Shown here piece by piece: positions 1 to 6,149 of a stretch of DNA of 6,251 nt (positions within the stretch are counted from its first letter, which is position 1; each line of letters starts with the position of its first letter). The stretch covers positions 1-6,251 of the forward strand of contig DAOVYR010000064.1 in NCBI GenBank assembly GCA_030635525.1, read 5' to 3'. Under the pieces are notes generated by a model that was given only the letters and a program-made list of their open reading frames with translations, did not search any database and was not told the origin of the DNA. The position numbers and the translations under genes are program-made. The stretch comes from Candidatus Nanohalarchaeota archaeon (GTDB lineage: Archaea > EX4484-52 > B79-G9).

Positions 1-12
1 ATTGTTTGATGT

Positions 13-42
13 GATTTATATTACAATAAAAATATATAAATC
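13..42. promoter_or_regulatory. Symmetrical TATA-like inverted repeat
   Basis: GATTTATAT at 13-21 and its exact reverse complement ATATAAATC at 34-42 form a 9-bp inverted repeat around a 12-nt A-rich spacer. Each arm resembles an archaeal TATA box. The minus-strand reading of the right arm could drive a gene beyond the left edge, with a start site expected near position 10. The same sequence could also fold as an A/U-only hairpin and act in transcript termination. No BRE-like purine stretch is obvious beside it, so promoter function is inferred only from composition and position. Confidence 0.3.
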
Positions 43-52
43 CCATACGTCC

Positions 53-83
53 CACGAATAATAAATGCGCACCTCATTGCGCA
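53..83 (-). terminator. Probable terminator, hairpin plus T-rich tract
   Basis: On the minus strand, TGCGCA (83-78), a six-base loop and a second TGCGCA (71-66) can pair as a 6-bp GC-rich stem. TTTATTATT (65-57) follows immediately. It lies just past the stop codon of the purF 3' remnant and about 210 nt past the stop of the orphan gene, so it could end the orphan-gene transcript. Archaeal terminators need mainly the T-rich tract; the stem may be additional. Confidence 0.45.
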
Positions 84-95
84 GAAAACAAAAAC

Positions 96-248
96 TCACT
101 CCTTCTTCCTCTTCTCACCCATGCGCTTCAAAATCCCCTCATCCATCGGGATCGGATACTCCCCCGTGATGCACGCAGTGCACAGGTGATCAATAGGAAT
201 CGCCCTCTTGAGCCCCTCCATACTCTGGAAAGTCAGGCTGTCCGCCCG
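96..248 (-). pseudogene. purF: Remnant copy of the purF 3' end
   Basis: Read on the minus strand this encodes ADSLTFQSMEGLKRAIPID, then HLCTACITGEYPIPMDEG and a basic tail ending KRKKE and TGA. It matches the C-terminus of the intact PurF encoded at 1137-2564. Over 49 aligned codons (243-245 down to 99-101) there are 8 amino-acid differences, and 129 of 147 bases match. Six changed codons are synonymous and eight are not, most of the latter conservative. The CxxC pair of the Fe-S site is kept. The frame stays open to a stop at 258-260 and there is no credible start, glutaminase domain or PRPP site, so it cannot encode an enzyme. The intact gene has an extra KKE at its end, a 9-base tandem duplication missing here. 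Similarity continues through the stop codon into the following T-tract (GAGTGAGTTTTT). An internal ATG at 219-221 could start a 41-residue peptide, but nothing suggests that it is used. Confidence 0.85.
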
Positions 249-293
249 GGGATAAACTCATGATCCGGACAAAAGGACAGGTTCCGAAATAAA

Positions 294-1013
294 CTAAGCA
301 TTTGATAATTCTGAAGGATCATCACGATAAGAATACAAGACAGTATTATGACCCAAGCGTGTTAGTTCCAGGTTTTTACTCTCTGAAGTCAAAAATTGAT
401 CAGCCGGATATTTATCACCGAAATTTAATCCTAATATTTCAGTTATATCCTTTTTTAAAACAGATTTTATAGCCTCTGGCTCTGAACCACGATATAGTGC
501 CTCCATTACCCAAAGTAAATCAGAACGATCCGTATCAGTAGCATCAATTACTACCTTCAAATCATCTGTAGGTAAATCATCTGTAGGTATTTGTTCAATA
601 AGATCATTCGCCTTTAAGACTACCTCATAACAAAACGTACCAACAAATAAAAGACTATTCAATATCTCCTGGGTATATGCAATCGATCCTTCAGCAAAAT
701 TATCAGACAGATACTCATTGACCGCAGAAAAATCACAGGATTTAATCTCATCATTAGTGTAAATCTCAAGAAATTTATCTCTCAGAGAAACAAGCCCGTC
801 ACGATCAAATGTCCCGACATATTGATCCTCTAATATCTTCCCGATATCTGCTTCTTTCAAGAAATTCACATTCGAATGCAGTATCTGATCATATCTTTGT
901 ACCAGATCATAGCATCCTGGATCTTTACAATCCTTTTCAAAATTAATTAACTCCTCAAAGATACCATAAGTACTCTCGACAACCCCCAATAAATCACTTT
1001 TTAGAGCACTCAT
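294..1013 (-). CDS. Acidic orphan protein of unknown function
   Basis: This encodes 239 residues that I do not recognise as any family. The start is ATG at 1013, preceded by GGTGG with five intervening bases, a strong ribosome site, and by a good archaeal promoter about 55 nt upstream, so it looks like a real, separately transcribed gene. By hand count it has about 47 Asp/Glu against 21 Lys/Arg, a net charge near -26. There is no signal peptide, and no membrane segment is evident beyond a short hydrophobic patch near residues 117-134. Four cysteines (29, 34, 93, 128) form no clear metal motif. PTDDL occurs twice in tandem at 143-152. Codon use differs from the pur genes: 9 of 14 Lys are AAA, Leu is often TTA, and Asp is almost always GAT. 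The gene sits between the intact purF end and a diverged copy of that end, which suggests it arrived with an insertion or recombination event. An acidic protein could be a binding partner, inhibitor or DNA mimic, but that is speculation. Confidence 0.75.
   Translation of the reverse strand: MSALKSDLLGVVESTYGIFEELINFEKDCKDPGCYDLVQRYDQILHSNVNFLKEADIGKILEDQYVGTFDRDGLVSLRDKFLEIYTNDEIKSCDFSAVNEYLSDNFAEGSIAYTQEILNSLLFVGTFCYEVVLKANDLIEQIPTDDLPTDDLKVVIDATDTDRSDLLWVMEALYRGSEPEAIKSVLKKDITEILGLNFGDKYPADQFLTSESKNLELTRLGHNTVLYSYRDDPSELSNA
559..588 (-). repeat. 15-bp tandem repeat inside orphan gene
   Basis: AAATCATCTGTAGGT occurs twice, head to tail and without mismatch (559-573 and 574-588). On the coding minus strand each unit gives Pro-Thr-Asp-Asp-Leu, so the frame is kept. 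The exact identity suggests a recent slippage duplication in a probable surface loop or linker of the acidic protein. Confidence 0.9.
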
Positions 1014-1055
1014 TTAATCCACCGCCTTAGAATCACAGATACGTACTACTACTAC

Positions 1056-1082
1056 TTGTCAGATACATTTAAATGCTTTTCG
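1056..1082 (-). promoter_or_regulatory. Promoter of the orphan gene (BRE, TATA, TTGTCAGA box)
   Basis: On the minus strand CGAAAAG (1082-1076) is followed by CATTTAAATG (1075-1066), a good match to an archaeal BRE plus TATA box. A start site about 25 nt downstream would fall near 1045, giving a leader of about 30 nt before the ATG at 1013. The segment next to the box, read on the plus strand, is TTGTCAGA (1056-1063). The same eight bases occupy the same place beside the pur operon TATA box. An ACT triplet run (1045-1056) lies at the predicted start site. Confidence 0.7.
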
Positions 1083-1129
1083 TCTCGACTCAGAGATAAC
1101 AATGCATTTTCAGCGCCCCAATCAACCAG

Positions 1130-1135
1130 AAAAAA
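1130..1135 (-). terminator. Oligo-T terminator after purF
   Basis: Six consecutive T residues on the minus strand begin one base after the purF stop codon. Oligo-T runs on the coding strand are sufficient termination signals for many archaeal RNA polymerases. A separate promoter lies 50-70 nt further on, consistent with the pur transcript ending here. No stem-loop precedes the run, so termination may be partial. Confidence 0.5.
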
Positions 1136-1136
1136 C

Positions 1137-2564
1137 TCACTCCTTCTTCTCCTTCTTCCTCTTCTCCGCCATGCGCTTCAAAGTATCCTCATCCATCGGG
1201 ATCGGATACTTCCCCGTGATACACGCAGTACACAGATGATCAATAGGAATCGCCTTTCGAAGCCCCTCCACACTCTGGTACGTCAGGCTGTCAGCCTTAA
1301 GAATCTCATTAATCTCATCAACATTCCTGTTATGCGCAATCAACTCCTCATGCGTCGGCATATCAATCCCGTAGATGCACGGCTTGATGATCGGCGGGCA
1401 CGACGACAAAAGATGCACCTCCTTCGCCCCTGCATTGCGCAAAAGCTCAATAGTCTTCTTTGCAGTCGTACCGCGGACAATACTGTCATCCAGAAGCGCA
1501 ATCTTCTTACCCTTGATCTCAGAGGATATCGGGTTGATCTTGATCCTCAAAGCATCCCTTCTCTGCCCGCCGGAAGGCATAATAAACGTACGCCCGATAT
1601 ACCTGTTCTTGATAAGCCCCTCGCGATAATTCACACCGATCTTATTTGCGAACGCAAGCGCAGCAGTCCTCGACGTATCCGGCGCAGGAATAACACTATC
1701 AATATCTTTCCCGCACCACTCCTCCGTAAGCTCGCGCCCGAGCTCAAGCCTCGCCTCATATACACTCATATGGTCAAGCACAGTATCCGGCCTCGCAAAA
1801 TACACAAACTCAAACATGCAATGCGCCCTCTTCTTGGCCTTCCCTATGATGCGCCTCGTCACCTTGAAATCAAGATCAACAAGTACCGCCTCACCACCCT
1901 TCACATCACACATTGCCTTATAACCGAGAACATCAATCGCCACACTCTCCGAAGCAAACACGTAGCTTTTGCAGTCACTGCTCTTCCCAAACACAAGCGG
2001 ACGAATCGCATAAGGATCACGGACAGCAAGCAATCCCACACCCTCAACCATAATGACAAGCGAATAACTCCCGCGCACGCGCTTCATCATCTTCTGTGCC
2101 GCATTGAACACATGCTCAGAAGTCACTTTACTTCGTCCTGCCTCCTTCTTAAGCTCAAACTTAAAGACCCCCAAAATCGCCTCAAGATCAGAAGCCGTAT
2201 GCATCGAGATATTATTATCCCACAGGTAATCAACAAGCTCATCCGTATTGATAGTATTCCCGTTGCTCGCCATGATGATATTGACAGGCATCCGCACCTT
2301 AAACGGCTGCGCATTCTTCACAATGTTCGTACCGGCAGTCGTATACCGTACATGCCCTATCCCGATTTTTCCTTTTAACCCTGCGATCTCCTTATCTGTA
2401 AACACATCAGATACAAGACCGACATCCCTCTTCCCATGTATCCCTTCACCATCATGCGCATACATCCCGCACGCATCCTGCCCCCTGTGCTGAAGCGCAA
2501 GCAGCCCGATATACAGGTTCGAAGAAACATCTTTTGTACTGATAATACCAATAATTCCACACAT
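1137..2564 (-). CDS. purF: Amidophosphoribosyltransferase (Fe-S type)
   Basis: PurF catalyses the first step of IMP synthesis: PRPP plus glutamine gives 5-phosphoribosylamine, glutamate and pyrophosphate, in the cytoplasm. The 475 residues match the usual family length. The N-terminal Ntn glutaminase half begins MCGIIGI with nucleophile Cys2. Further family motifs are LQHRGQDACG (24-33), HVRYTTAG (71-78) and SNGN (100-103). The phosphoribosyltransferase half has the flexible loop GRTFIMPSGGQR and the PRPP site ALLDDSIVRGTT (356-367). Cysteines 249 (AHCMFEF), 396 (KPCIYGID), 445 and 448 (HLCTAC) match the four [4Fe-4S] ligands of the Bacillus subtilis type, which suggests an oxygen-sensitive enzyme. 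The start is taken at ATG 2564 rather than the TTG one codon upstream, because Cys2 must become N-terminal; AGAGGCG lies upstream. The ATG overlaps the purQ stop (TGATG), implying coupled translation. The last codons carry a 9-base tandem duplication giving KKEKKE, and the 3' end is duplicated at 96-248. Confidence 0.97.
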   Translation of the reverse strand: MCGIIGIISTKDVSSNLYIGLLALQHRGQDACGMYAHDGEGIHGKRDVGLVSDVFTDKEIAGLKGKIGIGHVRYTTAGTNIVKNAQPFKVRMPVNIIMASNGNTINTDELVDYLWDNNISMHTASDLEAILGVFKFELKKEAGRSKVTSEHVFNAAQKMMKRVRGSYSLVIMVEGVGLLAVRDPYAIRPLVFGKSSDCKSYVFASESVAIDVLGYKAMCDVKGGEAVLVDLDFKVTRRIIGKAKKRAHCMFEFVYFARPDTVLDHMSVYEARLELGRELTEEWCGKDIDSVIPAPDTSRTAALAFANKIGVNYREGLIKNRYIGRTFIMPSGGQRRDALRIKINPISSEIKGKKIALLDDSIVRGTTAKKTIELLRNAGAKEVHLLSSCPPIIKPCIYGIDMPTHEELIAHNRNVDEINEILKADSLTYQSVEGLRKAIPIDHLCTACITGKYPIPMDEDTLKRMAEKRKKEKKE

Positions 2565-3403
2565 CAAAATCGCCTCTTAATATGATCAAGCACAGACGAA
2601 AACACAGCAACTCCTGGTCCCTCTTCACCTGCACCTTTCATATGATGCCACCTCTGCAAAAGATACTTGCTAAGTACCCTCTCCGGGTGCGGCATCATAC
2701 CAAAAACATTACCCTCGCCGTTGCATACACCTGCAATATTATAGATCGACCCGTTAGGATTCCACGGGTACACCTCACTGAAATCCCCCCCCTCATCAAC
2801 ATAGCGAAAAACAATCTGGTCATTCGCCACAAGCGCCTTCAACGTAGCATCCTCACAATCAAGCGGCAGCGTAAAATTACCCTCGCCATGCGCAATCGGC
2901 ATCTCAACAACCGCATCATGCCCCACATTATTGGTCCACGCGCAATTCCCCCGCGAAACATGGCGCAAAAGCACATGCCTGCACTCAAAATGCGAAGACT
3001 TATTCTGCCGAAGCACCGCACTGGGATAATCAGGAACAACAGCAGGAGACCCCGGCAAAAGCCCAAGCTCCACAAGGACTTGGAAACCGTTGCACACCCC
3101 GCCAACAGGATACCCTTCCCTGACAAACTTCACAATATCATCCTTAAGAGTCGCCTTCATCCTCGCAGCCCATATAGCGCCTGCCCGCACATAATCACCG
3201 CCGGAGAACCCCCCCGGGAAAATCAGGCACTGGTAATCACCGATCTTTCTCTTCATATCGCGGGGAATATCCTTCTTCTGGAACTGGTTGATATGGACAA
3301 TCTCCGGGGTCGCCCCGAGCATAGAAAACGCATCTGAGGTAGCAACCTCATTATTCGTACCCTCCATCACCATCACAGCCACTTTGATCTCTTCAGCCTT
3401 CAT
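2564..3403 (-). CDS. purQ: FGAM synthase glutaminase subunit PurQ
   Basis: PurQ is the class I glutamine amidotransferase subunit of phosphoribosylformylglycinamidine synthase; it releases ammonia from glutamine and passes it to PurL. From the chosen start it has 279 residues. These include FPGGFSGGDYVRAGAIWAAR (62-81), the nucleophile elbow GGVCNGFQVLVELGLLPG with Cys104, AHGEGNF near 171-177, and MMPHPER with His239 and Glu241 completing the triad. At about 280 residues it is longer than the typical ~225-residue bacterial PurQ and resembles a longer type I associate with archaea. The motif near the N-terminus is GTNNE where relatives usually have G(S/T)NC(D/E). ATG at 3403 is preferred because GGTG lies six bases upstream, in a context very like that of purS (GGTG-TTTT-TATG). 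ATG at 3415, directly abutting the purL stop, would add MVFY and has a poorly spaced ribosome site. The gene is translationally coupled to purF downstream. Confidence 0.95.
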   Translation of the reverse strand: MKAEEIKVAVMVMEGTNNEVATSDAFSMLGATPEIVHINQFQKKDIPRDMKRKIGDYQCLIFPGGFSGGDYVRAGAIWAARMKATLKDDIVKFVREGYPVGGVCNGFQVLVELGLLPGSPAVVPDYPSAVLRQNKSSHFECRHVLLRHVSRGNCAWTNNVGHDAVVEMPIAHGEGNFTLPLDCEDATLKALVANDQIVFRYVDEGGDFSEVYPWNPNGSIYNIAGVCNGEGNVFGMMPHPERVLSKYLLQRWHHMKGAGEEGPGVAVFSSVLDHIKRRF

Positions 3404-3415
3404 ATAAAACACCAT

Positions 3416-5752
3416 TCACCCGACAATCTTCCTTATCCCATCATCCCATTTCTTGCATATCTTTTTGGAATCAAGATCAACAATCGTCTCGCCATTATCA
3501 CAGATGACAAGCCTTCCGTTATCAGTGACCTCGCCAATAGCATAAAATGCCGCATCATTTCTTTTCATGATCTTCTCAAAAAGATATGCATCCGACACTT
3601 CCGCAATCCACCTCGTATTAGACTCAGAAAACAACTTGAAATCACTTCTCAACTCGCCAAGAGAACTCACATCAACCCTTGCCCCGAGCCCCGAAGAGCC
3701 GATAATCATCTCAGAGAGACACACACCCATCCCGCCAGAAGACACATCATGGCATGCCCAAACAAATCCCTTCTCAATAGAAGAGACCACAGCCTCGCAT
3801 GACCTCTTAAGGACATCAACATCAACCCTTGGAACAACTCCCCCCGAAACCCCTGAGAGCCGGTAATACTCAGACCCTCCCATCTCCTGGCAAGTCTCCC
3901 CTATCACATATAATTTGTTCCCTGCCCTCTTTAACTCCGCCGTACACGTATTACGTATATCATCAACAATGCCTATAGCAAAAATAGCCGGCGTAGGCAA
4001 AATCCCTCCCCCTGCACCTTCATTATAAAAAGACACATTACCGGAAACAAAAGGAACAGAAAGACCGCGAGCAACATACCCAAGCCCCCGCACACACTCA
4101 TGAAACACCCCGAGGCGATCCGGCTTCTCAGGATTCCCGAAATTCAGGCAGTCTGCAAACGAATGCGCCCTCGCCCCGACCGCCGCAAGATTCCTGCACG
4201 ACTCATCCATAGCAGAGGCACTCCCCCAGTACGGGTTCGCCCCGACCATCGCCGGATTGACATCACAACTTACAGCAAGCCCCCTGTAAGACGTAGAAAG
4301 CGGCTTCAAAACCACAGCATCCCCGTGCGTCGTCCTGTTGAGCTTCCCCACAAGCGGCTTGATGACCGTAGCAGCCATGATCTCATGGTCATAGACCCTC
4401 ACAATATCCTCCTTGCTTGCAATATTAAGCGAAGAAAGAAGCGAAAGAAGCACCTTATTATGATCCGGTGGCCGTGAAAGCGGCGGCTCAGACTCATCAA
4501 TGACCGGCATCTCAACAGGCCGCGTATACAGCGGCGCATCCACCAGAAAATCAATATTCATATCAAAAATATTCATGCCATCATAATCAATCACAAGATT
4601 CTTGCTCTTTATGACCTCACCAACAACACTGGCCTCGACATCCCACACATTGCACAGATCAAGCACCTTGGAAAGATTCTCACGCGCAACAGTGGCCATC
4701 ATCCTCTCCTGCGACTCAGACACCCATATCTCCCACGGCGCCATCCCCTCCTCCTTAAGCGGCACTTTATCAAGATCGATATGCGCACCAAGCCCGACCG
4801 GCTGCGCCATCTCACCCACGACGCACGAAAGCCCGCCACCTCCAAGATCCTTCATACCCGTAAGCAGCCCCTTCCTGTTCGCAAGAAGGCACACATGGAT
4901 CAGCGGCTCCTTAAGAATTGGCTGCGCCACCTGCACAGCACTCCTGCTCGCAGTCTCAGAATCCTCACTCAACTCCTCAGACGCGAAAGTCACTCCATGG
5001 ATCCCGTCACGCCCCGTCTTGCCCCCGAGCAGCACATACAGATCCCCTGCACCGCCCGCGTAACTGTGTATAAGCTCATCCTTTCTCATAAACCCAAGAC
5101 ACCCGACATTCACAAGACAATTAGTAAGATAAGAATCATCAAAATAGACCATCCCCCCGACATTCGGGATACCCACCTGGTTCCCGTAATCCCTGATACC
5201 GGCAATGACACCGGAATACAGAAACTTCGGATGCTTTGTACCGCGTGGAATCTTGCCTGGATAATCAAGCGGCGCAAAAAAAAGCGGATCAAGAACACCG
5301 ATAGGCTGCGCACCCATACACACGATATCGCGAAGAATGCCCCCGACACCGGTCCCCGCCCCGCCAGCCGGCTCCACAGCAGACGGATGGTTATGCGACT
5401 CATACCCGACAACATAAGCATAATCCTTATCAAACTCAACAACCCCTGCATCCTCCTTGATAACAGAGATATTCTGCGGCGCATCAATCCCGAACACATA
5501 CTTCTTAAGGATCTTTTTGGACGACTTATAAGAGCAATGCTCGCTCCACGCCTGCCCAAGCGCCTGAAGCTCAATATCCCGTGGATTGCGCCCAAGCCCT
5601 GAAAAATAATCACGTGCCTGCTTCATCTCATCAGGCGAAAGACCGATACCCATATCCGCACTGACAGATGCAAGCTCACCATCACTGGCATTAAGAATAT
5701 CAACCTCAAACAACTCAAATTCCTTACTCTTCCTCTTGAACAAATCCCTCAT
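3416..5752 (-). CDS. purL: FGAM synthase large catalytic subunit PurL (small type)
   Basis: PurL is the ATP-dependent synthetase subunit that converts FGAR and ammonia to FGAM, with PurQ supplying ammonia and PurS bridging them. At 778 residues it is the small PurL type, which needs separate PurQ and PurS. It has two tandem AIRS-like halves. The first carries WSEHCSYKSSKK with the conserved catalytic His72, GYESHNHPSAVEPAGGAGTG (117-136) for nucleotide and magnesium binding, and KDLGGGGLSC (301-310). The second carries SCDVNPAMVGANPYWGSASA (495-514), HSFADCLNFGNPEKPD (530-545) and WACHDVSSGGMGVCLSEM (665-682). The N-terminal region ILNASDGELASVSADMGIGLS is the PurS-like linker part. The start ATG overlaps the purS stop as ATGA, with GGTGA seven bases upstream inside purS. 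The stop lies directly before the longer possible purQ start. No frameshift or missing motif was seen. Confidence 0.97.
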   Translation of the reverse strand: MRDLFKRKSKEFELFEVDILNASDGELASVSADMGIGLSPDEMKQARDYFSGLGRNPRDIELQALGQAWSEHCSYKSSKKILKKYVFGIDAPQNISVIKEDAGVVEFDKDYAYVVGYESHNHPSAVEPAGGAGTGVGGILRDIVCMGAQPIGVLDPLFFAPLDYPGKIPRGTKHPKFLYSGVIAGIRDYGNQVGIPNVGGMVYFDDSYLTNCLVNVGCLGFMRKDELIHSYAGGAGDLYVLLGGKTGRDGIHGVTFASEELSEDSETASRSAVQVAQPILKEPLIHVCLLANRKGLLTGMKDLGGGGLSCVVGEMAQPVGLGAHIDLDKVPLKEEGMAPWEIWVSESQERMMATVARENLSKVLDLCNVWDVEASVVGEVIKSKNLVIDYDGMNIFDMNIDFLVDAPLYTRPVEMPVIDESEPPLSRPPDHNKVLLSLLSSLNIASKEDIVRVYDHEIMAATVIKPLVGKLNRTTHGDAVVLKPLSTSYRGLAVSCDVNPAMVGANPYWGSASAMDESCRNLAAVGARAHSFADCLNFGNPEKPDRLGVFHECVRGLGYVARGLSVPFVSGNVSFYNEGAGGGILPTPAIFAIGIVDDIRNTCTAELKRAGNKLYVIGETCQEMGGSEYYRLSGVSGGVVPRVDVDVLKRSCEAVVSSIEKGFVWACHDVSSGGMGVCLSEMIIGSSGLGARVDVSSLGELRSDFKLFSESNTRWIAEVSDAYLFEKIMKRNDAAFYAIGEVTDNGRLVICDNGETIVDLDSKKICKKWDDGIRKIVG

Positions 5753-5994
5753 CTGAACGTCACCGTATACTCATTCACAACCGGGTTGCACAAAAGCTTC
5801 ACACACATCTTATCAATTTCAGTCTTGGCAGCCTCTTTGCTCGGCGCATCAAGAGTGATCTCAAACACCTTTGATGTCCCGACATCCACCACAGAAGAAA
5901 ATCCCAGAAGCTCAAGCGCCTTCTTCGTATTCAACCCTTCAGGATTAAGAATACCCTTTTTTAACCCGATAGTAACCAAAGCACAATATTTCAT
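5749..5994 (-). CDS. purS: FGAM synthase bridging subunit PurS
   Basis: PurS is the small dimeric subunit that joins PurL and PurQ in the three-part FGAM synthase. The 81-residue product has the family's usual length and features: a first strand MKYCALVTIGLKKGILNPEG, with the LKKGILNPEG motif at 11-20, then a helix and LLGFSSVVDVGTSKVFEI (29-46), an acidic helix, and a C-terminal strand LLCNPVVNEYTVTF. The start at ATG 5994 is chosen because AGGTGG lies six bases upstream and the protein then begins where PurS proteins normally do. An in-frame ATG at 6012 and a TTG at 6021 would add nine basic and hydrophobic residues without family support. It is the first gene of the operon, and its stop overlaps the purL start as ATGA. 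Confidence 0.95.
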   Translation of the reverse strand: MKYCALVTIGLKKGILNPEGLNTKKALELLGFSSVVDVGTSKVFEITLDAPSKEAAKTEIDKMCVKLLCNPVVNEYTVTFR

Positions 5995-6000
5995 ACAAAA

Positions 6001-6006
6001 CCACCT
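6001..6006 (-). promoter_or_regulatory. Ribosome binding site deciding the purS start
   Basis: AGGTGG on the minus strand, six bases before ATG 5994, complements the archaeal 16S rRNA 3' end. It would lie inside the coding region if translation began at 6012 or 6021, so it favours the shorter 81-residue PurS. Confidence 0.75.
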
Positions 6007-6010
6007 GCGC

Positions 6011-6027
6011 ATCCTATTCAATAGAAT
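6011..6027. repeat. Imperfect palindrome in purS leader
   Basis: CTATTCAATAG (6014-6024) is a perfect inverted repeat with a one-base centre. It extends to 17 bp with one mismatch on each side (AT...AT). It sits just upstream of the purS ribosome site. It could be a protein site or coincidental; the one-base centre makes an RNA hairpin unlikely. Confidence 0.3.
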
Positions 6028-6078
6028 CTAAAAACAGGCAACACTCACAAGACCGCATCGCCTGCATTCTCGACACGT

Positions 6079-6103
6079 ACAACTATAGTAATCACAACTA
6101 TAG
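6079..6103. repeat. Direct repeat ACAACTATAG at pur operon start site
   Basis: ACAACTATAG occurs at 6079-6088 and again at 6094-6103, exact and 15 bp apart, separated by TAATC. Each contains the self-complementary core CTATAG. The pair covers the region where transcription should begin, 20-45 bp downstream of the TATA box. A repressor bound there could block initiation, so an operator for purine control is plausible but unproven. Confidence 0.5.
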
Positions 6104-6110
6104 CAATTAT

Positions 6111-6139
6111 TTGTCAGAAACATATTTAAATCCGAAACG
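6111..6139 (-). promoter_or_regulatory. Promoter of the purSLQF operon
   Basis: On the minus strand ATTTAAATAT (6131-6122) is a strong archaeal TATA box, preceded by CGTTTCGG (6139-6132) in the BRE position, although this is not a purine-rich consensus BRE. Transcription should begin near 6100, leaving a leader of about 105 nt before purS. TTGTCAGA (6111-6118, plus strand) adjoins the box, as it does at the orphan-gene promoter. A second TTTAAATGTATC (minus strand, 6152-6141) lies just upstream and could be an alternative TATA box. Confidence 0.65.
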
Positions 6140-6149
6140 TGATACATTT

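Noticed and set aside
184..261. ATG at 261 as start of a small gene over the purF remnant
   Set aside because: It is in a different frame from the purF-like sequence and terminates after 24 codons, so it encodes nothing related to PurF.
96..1304. Insertion sequence or composite transposon
   Set aside because: The flanking repeats are diverged purF coding sequence. No terminal inverted repeats, target-site duplication, transposase or integrase was found inside.
1056..2378. Long plus-strand open frame of 440 codons opposite purF
   Set aside because: It is antisense to an unmistakable purF with all catalytic motifs. Its product is Arg/His/Leu-rich low-quality sequence, as expected from the biased codons of the opposite strand.
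2582..3337. Plus-strand open frame of 251 codons opposite purQ
   Set aside because: It is antisense to purQ and has the same basic, His-rich shadow composition; no ribosome site or promoter supports it.
4781..5602. Plus-strand open frame of 273 codons opposite purL
   Set aside because: It is a shadow of conserved purL coding sequence, with a composition rich in Arg, His, Ile and Pro and no recognisable domain.
5995..6110. Purine riboswitch in the purS leader
   Set aside because: No purine-aptamer core or convincing long stems were visible by eye in this ~105-nt leader; direct repeats and a short palindrome fit protein binding better.
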